The notes beneath the pieces are model-generated. The model was not told where the DNA came from and made no database searches. It saw only the letters and a program-made list of their open reading frames with translations. This document shows positions 43,158 to 51,484 of a stretch of DNA of 64,000 bases, piece after piece. The position numbers and the translations under genes are program-made. Position 1 is the first letter of the stretch. Every line of letters starts with the position of its first letter. The stretch spans positions 44,721-108,720 of the forward strand of contig NZ_FPAH01000005.1 of the NCBI RefSeq assembly GCF_900116345.1. Direction: 5' to 3'. Origin of the DNA: Succinivibrio dextrinosolvens. Its GTDB lineage: Bacteria; Pseudomonadota; Gammaproteobacteria; Enterobacterales; Succinivibrionaceae.

Positions 43158-43888
43158 TGACAGATAATAAAGAAGTTCAGGAGTCTCTTTCACCAGAGGC
43201 TTCTGAAAAGAAAAAAGATTTTAGAATCAAGTCTTTTGTTGTTCGTGCTGGTAGAATGACAGAAGGTCAGATTCGTGCAATTGAGGAACTTGGTCCAAAA
43301 TATATGGTCGATGTTGAGGATTTACAGCCTCTGGATATCGATGGTATTTTTGGTCGCAGTGCTCCTTTAGTTGTAGAAATTGGTTTTGGTATGGGGGTTT
43401 CTTTTGTTCAAATGGCAAAGGATGCTCCTCAGTATAATTTTCTGGGAATAGAAGTTCATCCTCCTGGGGTTGGTTCTGCTCTTAGGCTGATCGAACAGGA
43501 AAAGCTAACCAATGTTAAGGTGATTAAGTTCGACGCCTTTGAGGTTCTGAAAAAGTGTCTGAAACCTCAGAGCGTGGATATTCTTCAGATCTTTTTCCCT
43601 GATCCTTGGCCAAAGAAACGTCATGTTAAGCGCAGACTTATCAATGACGATTTTGTAAAACTGGTTGCTCCTCTGTTTAAATCAGGCGGTCAGTTCCGTA
43701 TGGCAACAGACTGGGAAGATTACGCAGTTCAGATGCTGGATGTTCTAAGCAGAGCAGAAGGCTTCACCAATACTTCAGCGGATGGTACATATATTCCTCG
43801 TCCTTCATGGCGTCCTTTAACCAAGTTTGAACAACGTGGTCAGAGACTAGGTCATGGAGTATGGGATTTGGTATTTGTTCGTGACTGA
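43157..43888 (+). CDS. trmB: tRNA (guanine-N7)-methyltransferase
   Basis: 243 residues. SAM motif VVEIGFGMGVSFVQMA, then FLGIEVHPPGVG, and IFFPDPWPKKRHVKRRL, the TrmB catalytic signature. It makes m7G46 in tRNA. Overlaps dapA by one base and the next gene by a few bases, so a translationally coupled operon is likely. Confidence 0.95.
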   Translation: MTDNKEVQESLSPEASEKKKDFRIKSFVVRAGRMTEGQIRAIEELGPKYMVDVEDLQPLDIDGIFGRSAPLVVEIGFGMGVSFVQMAKDAPQYNFLGIEVHPPGVGSALRLIEQEKLTNVKVIKFDAFEVLKKCLKPQSVDILQIFFPDPWPKKRHVKRRLINDDFVKLVAPLFKSGGQFRMATDWEDYAVQMLDVLSRAEGFTNTSADGTYIPRPSWRPLTKFEQRGQRLGHGVWDLVFVRD

Positions 43889-44855
43889 TTCAAGACAAGA
43901 TCAATTAACTGCATTTGTTAAAAGCATTATTTTAGAAGATGAAATAATGCTTTTGCCTTTAAATGGCGATGCAAGTTTCAGAAGATATTTCAGAGTATCA
44001 GGTAAAAATCTAATTGCTGTTGATGCTCCTCCTCAGACTCAGAAAAATAAAGAATTCATTGCTATAGATGAGGCATTGGCCTCTGAAAAGGTCAAAGTTC
44101 CAAAGATCCTGTCATATGATCTGGAAAATGGTTTTATGCTCTTAGAGGATCTTGGCAATACAACTTTTGCCCAGGTTGCCATAGGAACCTATGCTGAGTC
44201 TTACTACCTGCAGGCAATTGATCTTTTAGCTCCTGTTGCGAAGGTTATCTCCAAAGTTGAGCTGCCATTATTTGATGATGAATTCATAAACTTTGAGCTT
44301 TCCTTATTTGAGACCTGGATGCTTGAAAAAAGACTCGGCGTTCAGCTTTCAGATGATGAAAAACAGGTTCTAAAAGAATCTTATGATTATATCTGTGAAA
44401 GCCTCAAGAAACTTCCTTATGTTGCAATGCACAGAGATTATCATAGCCGTAATCTAATGGTCTGCGATAAGGAACTTGCTGTAATCGATTTTCAGGATAT
44501 GGTAAAAGGTCCTATAACCTATGATCTCGCCTCTCTTGTTTATGACTGTTACGTGGTGCTTGATAAAGAGCTTGTAAACAAGTGCATAGCCAGAGCCTAC
44601 AGCAGATATGTTGAACTTAAACTCTTAGAAGGGATGACAAAAGATGAGTTTGAACGTCTTTTGAACATAACTTCTCTTCAGCGACACATTAAGGTATTAG
44701 GTATTTTCTGCAGACTCTCTATCCGAGATGGTAAAAACGGCTATCTAAAAGATTTACCTCGTGTCATAAATTACGTTTTAGATGAGTGCAAAACAGACCC
44801 TCATTTTAGTAAACTATCCAATATTATTAAAAAATATGTGGTAGGAAATTTCTGA
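43881..44855 (+). CDS. amgK: N-acetylmuramate/N-acetylglucosamine kinase AmgK
   Basis: About 324 residues from a GTG at 43881 that overlaps trmB by 8 bases; an ATG at 43854 would add nine poorly conserved residues. The aminoglycoside phosphotransferase fold shows GDASFRRYFRV (nucleotide loop), MHRDYHSRNLMV (catalytic loop, Asp) and VIDFQDMVKGPITYDLASL. Adjacent, one-base-overlapping murU identifies it as the anomeric MurNAc/GlcNAc kinase of Pseudomonas-type cell-wall recycling rather than an antibiotic kinase. It phosphorylates C1 of MurNAc. Confidence 0.88.
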   Translation: MTDSRQDQLTAFVKSIILEDEIMLLPLNGDASFRRYFRVSGKNLIAVDAPPQTQKNKEFIAIDEALASEKVKVPKILSYDLENGFMLLEDLGNTTFAQVAIGTYAESYYLQAIDLLAPVAKVISKVELPLFDDEFINFELSLFETWMLEKRLGVQLSDDEKQVLKESYDYICESLKKLPYVAMHRDYHSRNLMVCDKELAVIDFQDMVKGPITYDLASLVYDCYVVLDKELVNKCIARAYSRYVELKLLEGMTKDEFERLLNITSLQRHIKVLGIFCRLSIRDGKNGYLKDLPRVINYVLDECKTDPHFSKLSNIIKKYVVGNF

Positions 44856-45535
44856 TGAGAGCTATGATTCTGGCTGCAGGTCGCGGTGAAAGATTAAGAC
44901 CGATTACTGATACTATTCCTAAGCCAATGGTTAAGGTTGGAGATAAGGAATTACTTCTGTGGCACATCCTCAAGCTGAAAAAGGCTGGTATCACCGAGAT
45001 CATCGTTAATTCAGCCCATCTCTCAGATAAAATTGTCGATTTCCTAAAAGATGGCTCTGCTTTTGGAGTAAGTATCACTCATTCAGTTGAAGGTCAAACC
45101 GGTCTTGAAACTGCGGGTGGTATTATCAAGGCTCTACCTTTCTTTAAAGGAGAGAATTTTCTGGTTGTAAACGGGGATACCTTTATTGATGCAGATTATT
45201 CCCAGTTTATTCATCCATTGGAAAAAGGTGATCACGCAAGAATATATCTTGTTGATAATCCTGAACATAATCCTCATGGTGATTTCTCATTAGATCCTGT
45301 AAGCAAAAACTGCTCAAGAGGATCTCAGTTTACCTTCTCGGGGGTTGCCGTTTATTCTTCTTCTGTTTTTGAGGGCTTCCCTGTAGAAAAAAGACCTCTG
45401 CTGCCAATCTTTGAAAAACTGGCTCTAAACGGGGAATTAAAAGGGGAACTTCTTAAGGGAAGATGGTTTGACGTCGGAACTATCGAACGTCTAAACAATG
45501 TAAACTCATATATAACATCTCAAAACATCATCTAA
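44855..45535 (+). CDS. murU: N-acetylmuramate alpha-1-phosphate uridylyltransferase MurU
   Basis: 226 residues of the nucleotidyltransferase fold, beginning MRAMILAAGRGERLRPITD with KPMVKVGDKELL and VVNGDTFIDAD. With AmgK it converts recycled MurNAc to UDP-MurNAc, bypassing MurA; in other bacteria this pathway lowers fosfomycin sensitivity. A one-base ATGA overlap with amgK shows tight coupling. A sugar-nucleotide transferase for another sugar is possible but less likely given the pair. Confidence 0.88.
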   Translation: MRAMILAAGRGERLRPITDTIPKPMVKVGDKELLLWHILKLKKAGITEIIVNSAHLSDKIVDFLKDGSAFGVSITHSVEGQTGLETAGGIIKALPFFKGENFLVVNGDTFIDADYSQFIHPLEKGDHARIYLVDNPEHNPHGDFSLDPVSKNCSRGSQFTFSGVAVYSSSVFEGFPVEKRPLLPIFEKLALNGELKGELLKGRWFDVGTIERLNNVNSYITSQNII

Positions 45536-45548
45536 TACAAAAGTAATC

Positions 45549-46601
45549 ATGTCATTAAGTGAAAAAGGCAGAGAAGCTGGAATTAAATTTAGCTACAAGG
45601 GCAGTATTATCGGTATTGTCCTAGGAATTATCTTAGCTGTAATCTGCTCTCATATTCTTCCTGCAATTATTACTCCTCTGGTTGCTTTTTTTCTTTATGA
45701 CCGACCAAAATACAAAGAAGCTGTAGAAAAGATTCTGGCTCAAAGACTTCTGCAGAAGGAACAGGAGGAGAAGGCTTTAGAGGAAGCTCGCCTAAAGGAA
45801 GAGAAAAAGGTAGAGAAGAAGATTAAGGCTGTACAGAAAAAGAATAGAGAAAACAAAGCTTCACTTTACGAGAATATTTATACCGTAGCCGGATATATAC
45901 TAGCCAATCAGGAGGATTTGACTGAATATATCCAGAATGCCGAGGATGTTATTACTTATTTCAAGGCTTCCAAAGAGGAACGCCGTCTTGCGGTAGAGGC
46001 TTTTAATTATGCTCTTGATCCTGAGTTTAATGTTGATGAGTTTGTTGAAAATTATCTTCTCTACATTGGTAAGAACCGCGATTATATAAACTACGTCTTA
46101 ACCTATGCTCTTATCATTGCAACGGTTGATGACAATATCCATTATGATGCCAAAGAGCGTCTGGTTGCCATTGGTAAGGCAATGGGCTCTTCAATGGCCG
46201 CCCTTAAGAGATTATTCAAATCAAACGGTGCAGAAGCTAGATTTGCTAGAGAATTTGAGAAGCAGTCTCAGGAGAATCTATCAGAAAGTACCTCAGTTTC
46301 CTCATTTGAGTCAGATAATAGTTCTTCAGGCACTAAAAAATCCAAAAAGAGTTCAAGTTCCTCCTATAATCATACAGGAGCAGAGAAAACTTCAGAGGCT
46401 CTGGATATTCTGCAGCTGGATGTTTCCGCAACCTTTGATGATATTAAAAAGGCATACAAGAAGCTTATGCTTAAATATCATCCTGACCGTTTAGCTTCTC
46501 AGGGACTTTCTGAAGATATGATTGCAATTTATACAGATAAGGCTAAGGCTATACAGGCTGCTTTTGATTATCTGAAAAAACTCTACAGTGAAGTTATCTG
46601 A
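45549..46601 (+). CDS. djlA: DjlA-like membrane J-domain protein, copy 1
   Basis: 350 residues: an N-terminal hydrophobic region (~20-48), a Lys/Glu-rich segment (~65-100), a TerB-like helical domain (~105-235), a Ser-rich linker, and a C-terminal J domain (~283-350) with HPD in KYHPDRLAS. This is the DjlA plan: a membrane-anchored DnaJ co-chaperone that recruits DnaK. In pseudomonads a djlA gene also follows amgK-murU. Tandem with a second copy 29 bp downstream. Confidence 0.85.
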   Translation: MSLSEKGREAGIKFSYKGSIIGIVLGIILAVICSHILPAIITPLVAFFLYDRPKYKEAVEKILAQRLLQKEQEEKALEEARLKEEKKVEKKIKAVQKKNRENKASLYENIYTVAGYILANQEDLTEYIQNAEDVITYFKASKEERRLAVEAFNYALDPEFNVDEFVENYLLYIGKNRDYINYVLTYALIIATVDDNIHYDAKERLVAIGKAMGSSMAALKRLFKSNGAEARFAREFEKQSQENLSESTSVSSFESDNSSSGTKKSKKSSSSSYNHTGAEKTSEALDILQLDVSATFDDIKKAYKKLMLKYHPDRLASQGLSEDMIAIYTDKAKAIQAAFDYLKKLYSEVI

Positions 46602-46630
46602 TTAAATTTAAAGTAAATTTTCGAGTAATT

Positions 46631-47545
46631 ATGAATAACAGTTATAAAGGCCGAGTCATAGGTTTTCTTTTAGGTTTTATCTTTGCAAATTTCCTTGGAG
46701 CGATTCTATTCATGATCCTAGGATATATATTCTTTGATAAGCCTGCAAACCTTAAAAGGCAGCAGAATGATGAGGCGGTTCGAGCCTTTACCTCTAATGC
46801 AAACTATAACGAGTCTCTGGTTAAGGTTACCTTTGCCTTAATGGGATATGTAGCCCGCGGAGCAGGCCGAGTCAACGAGAATCATATCGAAAAGGCGTCT
46901 CAGATTATGAATGTGATGGGACTGAATCCTCAGATGCGCAAGACAGCAATTGAGGCTTTTAATTCAGGAAAAAGTGATGCCTTTAATCTGAATGATACTA
47001 TCCAGGAGATTAAGTCTCTTATCGGAAACAACTTCAGCTTTGTTAACTTTATTCTGGAAATTCAGGTTCAGCTTGCCTTATCAGATGGAGTTTTAGAAGA
47101 CGAAGAATATCGTCGCCTTATGGATATAGCTGTAAAGCTTGGTGCCTCTCGTGAATCTATGGAGCAGTATATTCGCTCTAGATATAATGAAATGCACTTT
47201 GAGCAGCAGTTTAAGGATTTCTATAGATCACGTTATGAAAGAGGAAAATCTGGGGCTGGATATGATTACTCCAACTCAGATCGTTCCTATGAATATAATG
47301 ACAGCTACTCAGGCAGTTCCAGTGCAGATTCCTCTAAACTTGATGCTGCCTATAAGATTCTTGGAGTTGAGGCTTCTGCCTCTGATGAGGATGTTAAAAA
47401 GGCTCATAAGCGTCTGATGCTTAAGTATCATCCTGACAGACTTGCATCACAGGGGCTAACCCCTGAAATGATCAAGCTTTATACTGAAAAAGCTAAGGAT
47501 ATTCAGGCAGCTTTTGATCTTATCAAAAAAGAGCGAGGAATGTAG
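46631..47545 (+). CDS. DjlA-like membrane J-domain protein, copy 2
   Basis: 304 residues with the same layout: membrane segments at ~10-35, TerB-like domain (~50-190), Tyr/Ser-rich linker, and a J domain ending with HPD in KYHPDRLASQGLTPEM. It lacks the charged insert of copy 1. The J domains are very alike while the N-terminal parts differ, consistent with an older duplication. It ends 3 bp before the convergent deaminase gene. Confidence 0.85.
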   Translation: MNNSYKGRVIGFLLGFIFANFLGAILFMILGYIFFDKPANLKRQQNDEAVRAFTSNANYNESLVKVTFALMGYVARGAGRVNENHIEKASQIMNVMGLNPQMRKTAIEAFNSGKSDAFNLNDTIQEIKSLIGNNFSFVNFILEIQVQLALSDGVLEDEEYRRLMDIAVKLGASRESMEQYIRSRYNEMHFEQQFKDFYRSRYERGKSGAGYDYSNSDRSYEYNDSYSGSSSADSSKLDAAYKILGVEASASDEDVKKAHKRLMLKYHPDRLASQGLTPEMIKLYTEKAKDIQAAFDLIKKERGM

Positions 47546-47548
47546 TTA

Positions 47549-48079
47549 TCAGTGTGTTGGTTTGTAGATGGTCTTTCCGATATCTACATAATACTGAAGA
47601 ACTGTTTTACCGTATTCTTCATCAATACCGCCGCATACTTTTATGTTGCGTTTCTTCATCTCATCAAACCAGTCTGGTTTGAATCCTTCGTCAAAGCCGG
47701 TGATTTTTTCAACTTCTGACGAAGGTACACTGAATACTATCTTATTGACTCCTGACCACATTATGCCACCAAGGCACATAATACAAGGCTCTGCGTTTAC
47801 AAAAAGAGTGAGTTTGTATTGGGCCAGATTAAAGTTTTTAAACTTTTCAAAGGCTAATTTCAGGGTGTTCATTTCAGCGTGATTAAGAGCACATTGCGTT
47901 TCAATTACACTGTTTGAGGCTCCAACCACAAAATTGTAATGCTCATCGTAAAGCTCTGCGTAAAAAGGTCCTTTTCCGTTATCTATACCGAGTTTGGTTT
48001 TATCGTGGATTTTTCTGAGGATGGATTGAGCTTTTATTATTTCTTCATCTGAGATTTCATAATTGGAGATACAAGGCAT
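47549..48079 (-). CDS. Nucleoside/cytidine deaminase-family protein
   Basis: 176 residues with complete zinc-dependent deaminase motifs: His67-Ala-Glu69 and Pro-Cys99-Ile-Met-Cys102. The family includes guanine deaminase, TadA and dCMP deaminases; the surrounding residues (MWSGVNKIVF) are typical of the guanine deaminase/TadA-like subgroup. The substrate cannot be told from sequence. Monocistronic, convergent with djlA copy 2. Confidence 0.82.
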   Translation of the reverse strand: MPCISNYEISDEEIIKAQSILRKIHDKTKLGIDNGKGPFYAELYDEHYNFVVGASNSVIETQCALNHAEMNTLKLAFEKFKNFNLAQYKLTLFVNAEPCIMCLGGIMWSGVNKIVFSVPSSEVEKITGFDEGFKPDWFDEMKKRNIKVCGGIDEEYGKTVLQYYVDIGKTIYKPTH

Positions 48080-48326
48080 AGAAGAGATTCCTTTAATAAA
48101 GCCAGTCTGCTTCTATAGCATAAATAAATTAGAATTTTTCTTTTTTAGAGTATTTCACAAAATGGATTACAAAAAACTCAAATTTATTAAGTTTAAATGA
48201 AAAAAAACGGTCCTTGGACAGCTTTTTTGAAATGAAGTCAGTCTTGGTAGTTCACCTGATGCCTAAAAGGTTTCTAAAGCGTATGAATCCCGTCAGGATA
48301 AAGGGAATTTCAGATGAGAACTTCAG

Positions 48327-49061
48327 TTAAATCTCAGAAAGCGTCTTGAGAAATTCCGGAGTAATCGAAAAGTCATATTCAATTCCAGACAAAGGATGTC
48401 TGAATTTGAGATAAAAAGCATGCAGACATAATCTTTCACATTTATTCATAACAGCCTCAGATGCATAGAAACGGTCTCCAAGAATCGCGTGGCCTGTCTG
48501 TGCCATGTGTACTCTTAGTTGATGTGACCTTCCTGTAATAGGTATAAGCTTTACTGCACTAATATCTGGGTTGTTATAATCGTTACTTATAAAGCTGTTG
48601 TCTAACCTTCTGTATAGAGTTCTGCATTCTTTTCCCTGTTCAAAATCAACGATCTGCAATGGTCTGTTTTCAATATCACAGCGTAAAGGCAGATTTACTT
48701 CTCCTTCATCAGGAATGATTCCGTCAACCAGGGCAACATATCTTTTGGTTACAGTTTTCTGATTGAACTGTTTACCAAGATTAGATATTGCATCCTTTGT
48801 CAGTCCAACCACCATAATACCCGAGGTATCCATATCAAGTCTGTGTACTGCCATGGCATCAGGATGCATTGTCTGTATTCTTGAAATAATACTGTCGTGA
48901 TTTTCAGCAAGGCGGCCTGGTACGCTTAGTAGACCAGAGGGTTTGTTGACGACCATAATATGTTCGTCATGGAAAAGAATATCAAGAAACGGTTCTTTAG
49001 GGGGATTGTATTTAAAACTGTCCAAGGGAGATCCTGAATGCATGAGTGTCTGTCCACCCAT
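48327..49061 (-). CDS. rluA: Pseudouridine synthase RluA
   Basis: 244 residues. DDHIMVVNKPSGLLSVPGR-type core and the catalytic HRLDMDTSG motif are present, followed by TGRSHQLRVHMAQTGHAILGDRFYA. The close match to E. coli RluA around YNPPKEP and LSVPGRL supports 23S U746/tRNA U32 specificity. It follows bamD on the same strand with an 18-bp gap. The N-terminal ~15 residues are uncertain, as another Met lies at position 7. Confidence 0.92.
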   Translation of the reverse strand: MGGQTLMHSGSPLDSFKYNPPKEPFLDILFHDEHIMVVNKPSGLLSVPGRLAENHDSIISRIQTMHPDAMAVHRLDMDTSGIMVVGLTKDAISNLGKQFNQKTVTKRYVALVDGIIPDEGEVNLPLRCDIENRPLQIVDFEQGKECRTLYRRLDNSFISNDYNNPDISAVKLIPITGRSHQLRVHMAQTGHAILGDRFYASEAVMNKCERLCLHAFYLKFRHPLSGIEYDFSITPEFLKTLSEI

Positions 49062-49079
49062 GCATATATGAAAGGGATT

Positions 49080-49829
49080 TTATTTCTTCTCGAAGGTTGA
49101 TGCTGCAATAACCTTCTCGGCATTGGTTGCAGGAAGCTGCAGTCCTAGTTTCTTAAAGTCTTCAGCCATTAGCTTATAGGCTTTTTCGCAGTACTCAGTG
49201 TCATAGTAGGTATAGATGATTGCCTGACAGTGCCGGATTGCGGAAACCAGAGCTCCTCTTTCCTGATAGTAGCTGGCAATAGCCCACTCTCTTTTTGCAA
49301 GCTGAGTCTTGATGTAGACAAGACGATGATAGGCATCAGCGGCATATGGAGAATCTGGATATCTGTCAATCAGATCCTTGAATGCCTTATAACCGTCAAA
49401 GTAACTCTGAGGATCTTTCTGAGAACGGTCAAATCCTAAGAAGTCCTGAATTAAAGATCCATGCTTCTGCATCTCGTTTAAGCCTTTCATGTACAGAACG
49501 TAGTCGGTGTACTGTGAATTAGGGTTTAAACGCAGAAATCTTTCGATAGCAGCAGTAGTCTCTGCTGGTTTACGTGATTTGTAGTTAACGTAGATTAGAT
49601 CCAGCTGAACCTGATCGGTAAGTTCTCCAAAAGGATATCTTGAATCAAGAGCCTCTAGATAATCTCTGGCCTTTGAATAATCACCGGATGCTGCCATCTG
49701 TCTGGCTTTTGCATGTAGAGCTTCCTGAGATAAATCTGGAACAGCATCTTTTTCAACTTTGTCTGAAGAACAGCCTGTAACAGCAATAGCAGCTGCAACC
49801 ATAAATGGCATGAGAATCTTCTTAAACAT
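49080..49829 (-). CDS. bamD: Outer membrane assembly lipoprotein BamD
   Basis: 249 residues from the ATG at 49829, chosen because AGG lies 9-10 bases before it and because it gives a lipoprotein signal with lipobox VTGC and Cys20; an ATG at 49844 is also in frame. Five TPR-like repeats follow (ARQMAASGDYSKARDYLEALDSRYP..., QLDLIYVNYKSRKPAETTAAIERFLRLNP...). It is part of the BAM complex inserting outer-membrane proteins. Normally divergent from rluD with nothing between; here an iscB locus intervenes. Confidence 0.93.
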   Translation of the reverse strand: MFKKILMPFMVAAAIAVTGCSSDKVEKDAVPDLSQEALHAKARQMAASGDYSKARDYLEALDSRYPFGELTDQVQLDLIYVNYKSRKPAETTAAIERFLRLNPNSQYTDYVLYMKGLNEMQKHGSLIQDFLGFDRSQKDPQSYFDGYKAFKDLIDRYPDSPYAADAYHRLVYIKTQLAKREWAIASYYQERGALVSAIRHCQAIIYTYYDTEYCEKAYKLMAEDFKKLGLQLPATNAEKVIAASTFEKK

Positions 49830-49929
49830 CAAATTCAGCCTCATGTTTTCTTTTTAATAATTAGATACAATTAAGTATTGTATATGTTATCTTATTGCTT
49901 AGTAAATATCTAATCCAATTTATTAATAG

Positions 49930-50227
49930 TGAGCGTAGCTCTGTTGCAGATTGATATTGATATGAATCTTCAACTAAAGCTTAGTCTAAGCACAGCCTAC
50001 TTTAAAAAGTAAACTTTGCTACGTTATGAAAGAATGGATAAAATCTAAATAGTTACGTCAGGATGTTCTACCTAGTTCTGTCCTCTAAGGTCTATGATTA
50101 AACAGTTTACACGTTTAAACAGTGTTGTAGACAACAAACCTTTCAATAACTTTGACGAAGGTAGCATTTAACAGTTTTGCAGGATCTGGCTTACAGCAAA
50201 AAACTGCAACTTTTTAAAGGATTAAAT
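49930..50227 (+). ncRNA. Putative omega-RNA of IscB
   Basis: The ~300 bases before iscB carry dense secondary structure in the iscB orientation. CGTAGC (49934-49939) pairs with GCTACG (50018-50023) and encloses three hairpins: GTTG.AGATT/AATCT.CAAC (49943-49974), GCTTA/TAAGC (49979-49991) and TACTT/AAGTA (49998-50011). Further stems follow at 50105-50120, 50124-50135, ACCTTTCAA.../TTGACGAAGGT (50138-50162) and CAGTTTTGC/GCAAAAAACTG (50172-50206). IscB guide RNAs are encoded just upstream of iscB with the guide at their 5' end, which would place the guide around 49912-49933. The RNA boundaries and guide are inferred. Confidence 0.6.
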
Positions 50228-51451
50228 ATGGTTTATGTTCTAAATTGCAAAGGTGTACCAATCATGCCGACTACTCGGCACGGTATGGTAAGACGTTTGC
50301 TCAAAGAACATAAAGCAAAGGTAGTTAAAAGGTGTCCATTTACCATTCAGCTTAGTTATGAGTGTGCAAACATTACCCAACCGATCACACTTGGTGTAGA
50401 CACAGGATATGAAAATGTTGGTATTTCTGCATGTACTGAGAAAAAGGTTCTCTTTGAAGCTAAAGCTAAAATCAGAACTGACATTGTAAAGCTCTTGTCT
50501 GCAAGAAAAGAGGCAAGACGTACTCGTAGAAATAAAAAGACAAGATATCGCAAAGCTCGATTTCTAAACCGAGGTATTGAAAAAGGTTGGCTTCCTCCAT
50601 CTATCAGAGCAAAAGTAGAATCTCATTTGGGACTAGTTGCAAAAGCTCACGAAATTCTGCCTATAGGTAAAATTGTCGTAGAAATTGCGAGTTTTGATAT
50701 TCAGAAAAACAAGAATCCTGATATCAAAGGTGCTGAGTATCAGCAAGGTGATCAATTAGGATTCAAGAATGTAAAAGCTTATGTCTTAGCTAGAGATGGA
50801 TGTACTTGTAGATGTTGCAAAGGTAGGTCTAAAGACAAAATTTTGCGAGTTCACCATCTTGAATCAAGATTAATAGGTGGTGATGCTCCTAACAATCTCG
50901 TGACTTTGTGCAATTCGTGTCACACGAAATTTCACAAAGGTTTGATCTCTTTAGATGACATTAAAAGAGGTAAATCTTTTAAAGCTGAAACATTCATGGG
51001 ATTGATGCGAAATTTCTTTTTCAAAGAATTTTGCAATAAATATCCATGTGTTAAGAGTACCTATGGTTATATAACCAAGCACTTAAGAGAGAAATATCAT
51101 TTAAAGAAAGATCATCATGTTGATGCTCGGTGTATTTGCGGTGTACCGCAAGCTTTACCAAGTAATGTTTATCTGATTAAAAAAGTAAGATGTCATAATC
51201 GACAGATTCATAAGTGTACCACTTTAAAAGGTGCTCGAAGAAGACTGAACCAAGCTCCGTATACGGTAAAAGGTTTCAGACTTTTCGATAAGGTTAAAGT
51301 TGGTGAACAAGTTGGATTTATATATGGAAGAAGACAATCTGGATCGTTTGATGTTCGAACCGTATACGGTGAACGTATCAATGGTTCGATAAGTTATAAA
51401 AAACTGCAATTAATTGAAACTCGTAAAAGTTGGTTAATAGAAAGATGTTAA
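50228..51451 (+). CDS. iscB: RNA-guided endonuclease IscB
   Basis: 407 residues from the ATG at 50228 (AAAGGA 6 bases upstream, and MVYVLNCKG is the usual IscB start; a TTG further upstream would read through a hairpin). Domains in order: PLMP domain with PIMPT (residues 11-15); RuvC-I with Asp58 in GVDTG; arginine-rich bridge helix (~91-115); RuvC-II with Glu152 in VVEIASFD; HNH (~191-236) with CxxC pairs Cys194/197 and Cys228/231, the HH at 209-210, Asn222/223 and His232; RuvC-III with HHVDA (Asp299); then a ~100-residue C-terminal region. All catalytic residues are present, so it should be an active nickase pair guided by omega-RNA. IscB is the evolutionary relative of Cas9. No transposase is adjacent. 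Confidence 0.92.
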   Translation: MVYVLNCKGVPIMPTTRHGMVRRLLKEHKAKVVKRCPFTIQLSYECANITQPITLGVDTGYENVGISACTEKKVLFEAKAKIRTDIVKLLSARKEARRTRRNKKTRYRKARFLNRGIEKGWLPPSIRAKVESHLGLVAKAHEILPIGKIVVEIASFDIQKNKNPDIKGAEYQQGDQLGFKNVKAYVLARDGCTCRCCKGRSKDKILRVHHLESRLIGGDAPNNLVTLCNSCHTKFHKGLISLDDIKRGKSFKAETFMGLMRNFFFKEFCNKYPCVKSTYGYITKHLREKYHLKKDHHVDARCICGVPQALPSNVYLIKKVRCHNRQIHKCTTLKGARRRLNQAPYTVKGFRLFDKVKVGEQVGFIYGRRQSGSFDVRTVYGERINGSISYKKLQLIETRKSWLIERC

Positions 51452-51484
51452 ATCAATACAATCTTATAACAGATCGGTGCGCTT

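Larger units (their letters stand above)
49930..51470 (+). mobile_element. Stand-alone IscB element inserted between bamD and rluD
   Basis: The structured upstream region plus iscB fill the gap between bamD and rluD, genes that abut in related bacteria. IscB is usually carried by IS200/IS605-type elements; no TnpA (Y1 transposase) or obvious end hairpins are present, so it is either a non-autonomous element or a domesticated locus. Ends given are approximate. Confidence 0.5.

Noticed and set aside
43881..44855. Aminoglycoside resistance kinase
   Set aside because: The phosphotransferase fold is shared, but the overlapping murU partner and GDASFRRYFR motif point to the MurNAc kinase AmgK.
50177..50227. 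Longer iscB reading frame starting at a TTG
   Set aside because: The extra 17 codons cross a strong stem-loop and are not IscB-like; the ATG at 50228 has AAAGGA at the right distance and gives the family N-terminus.
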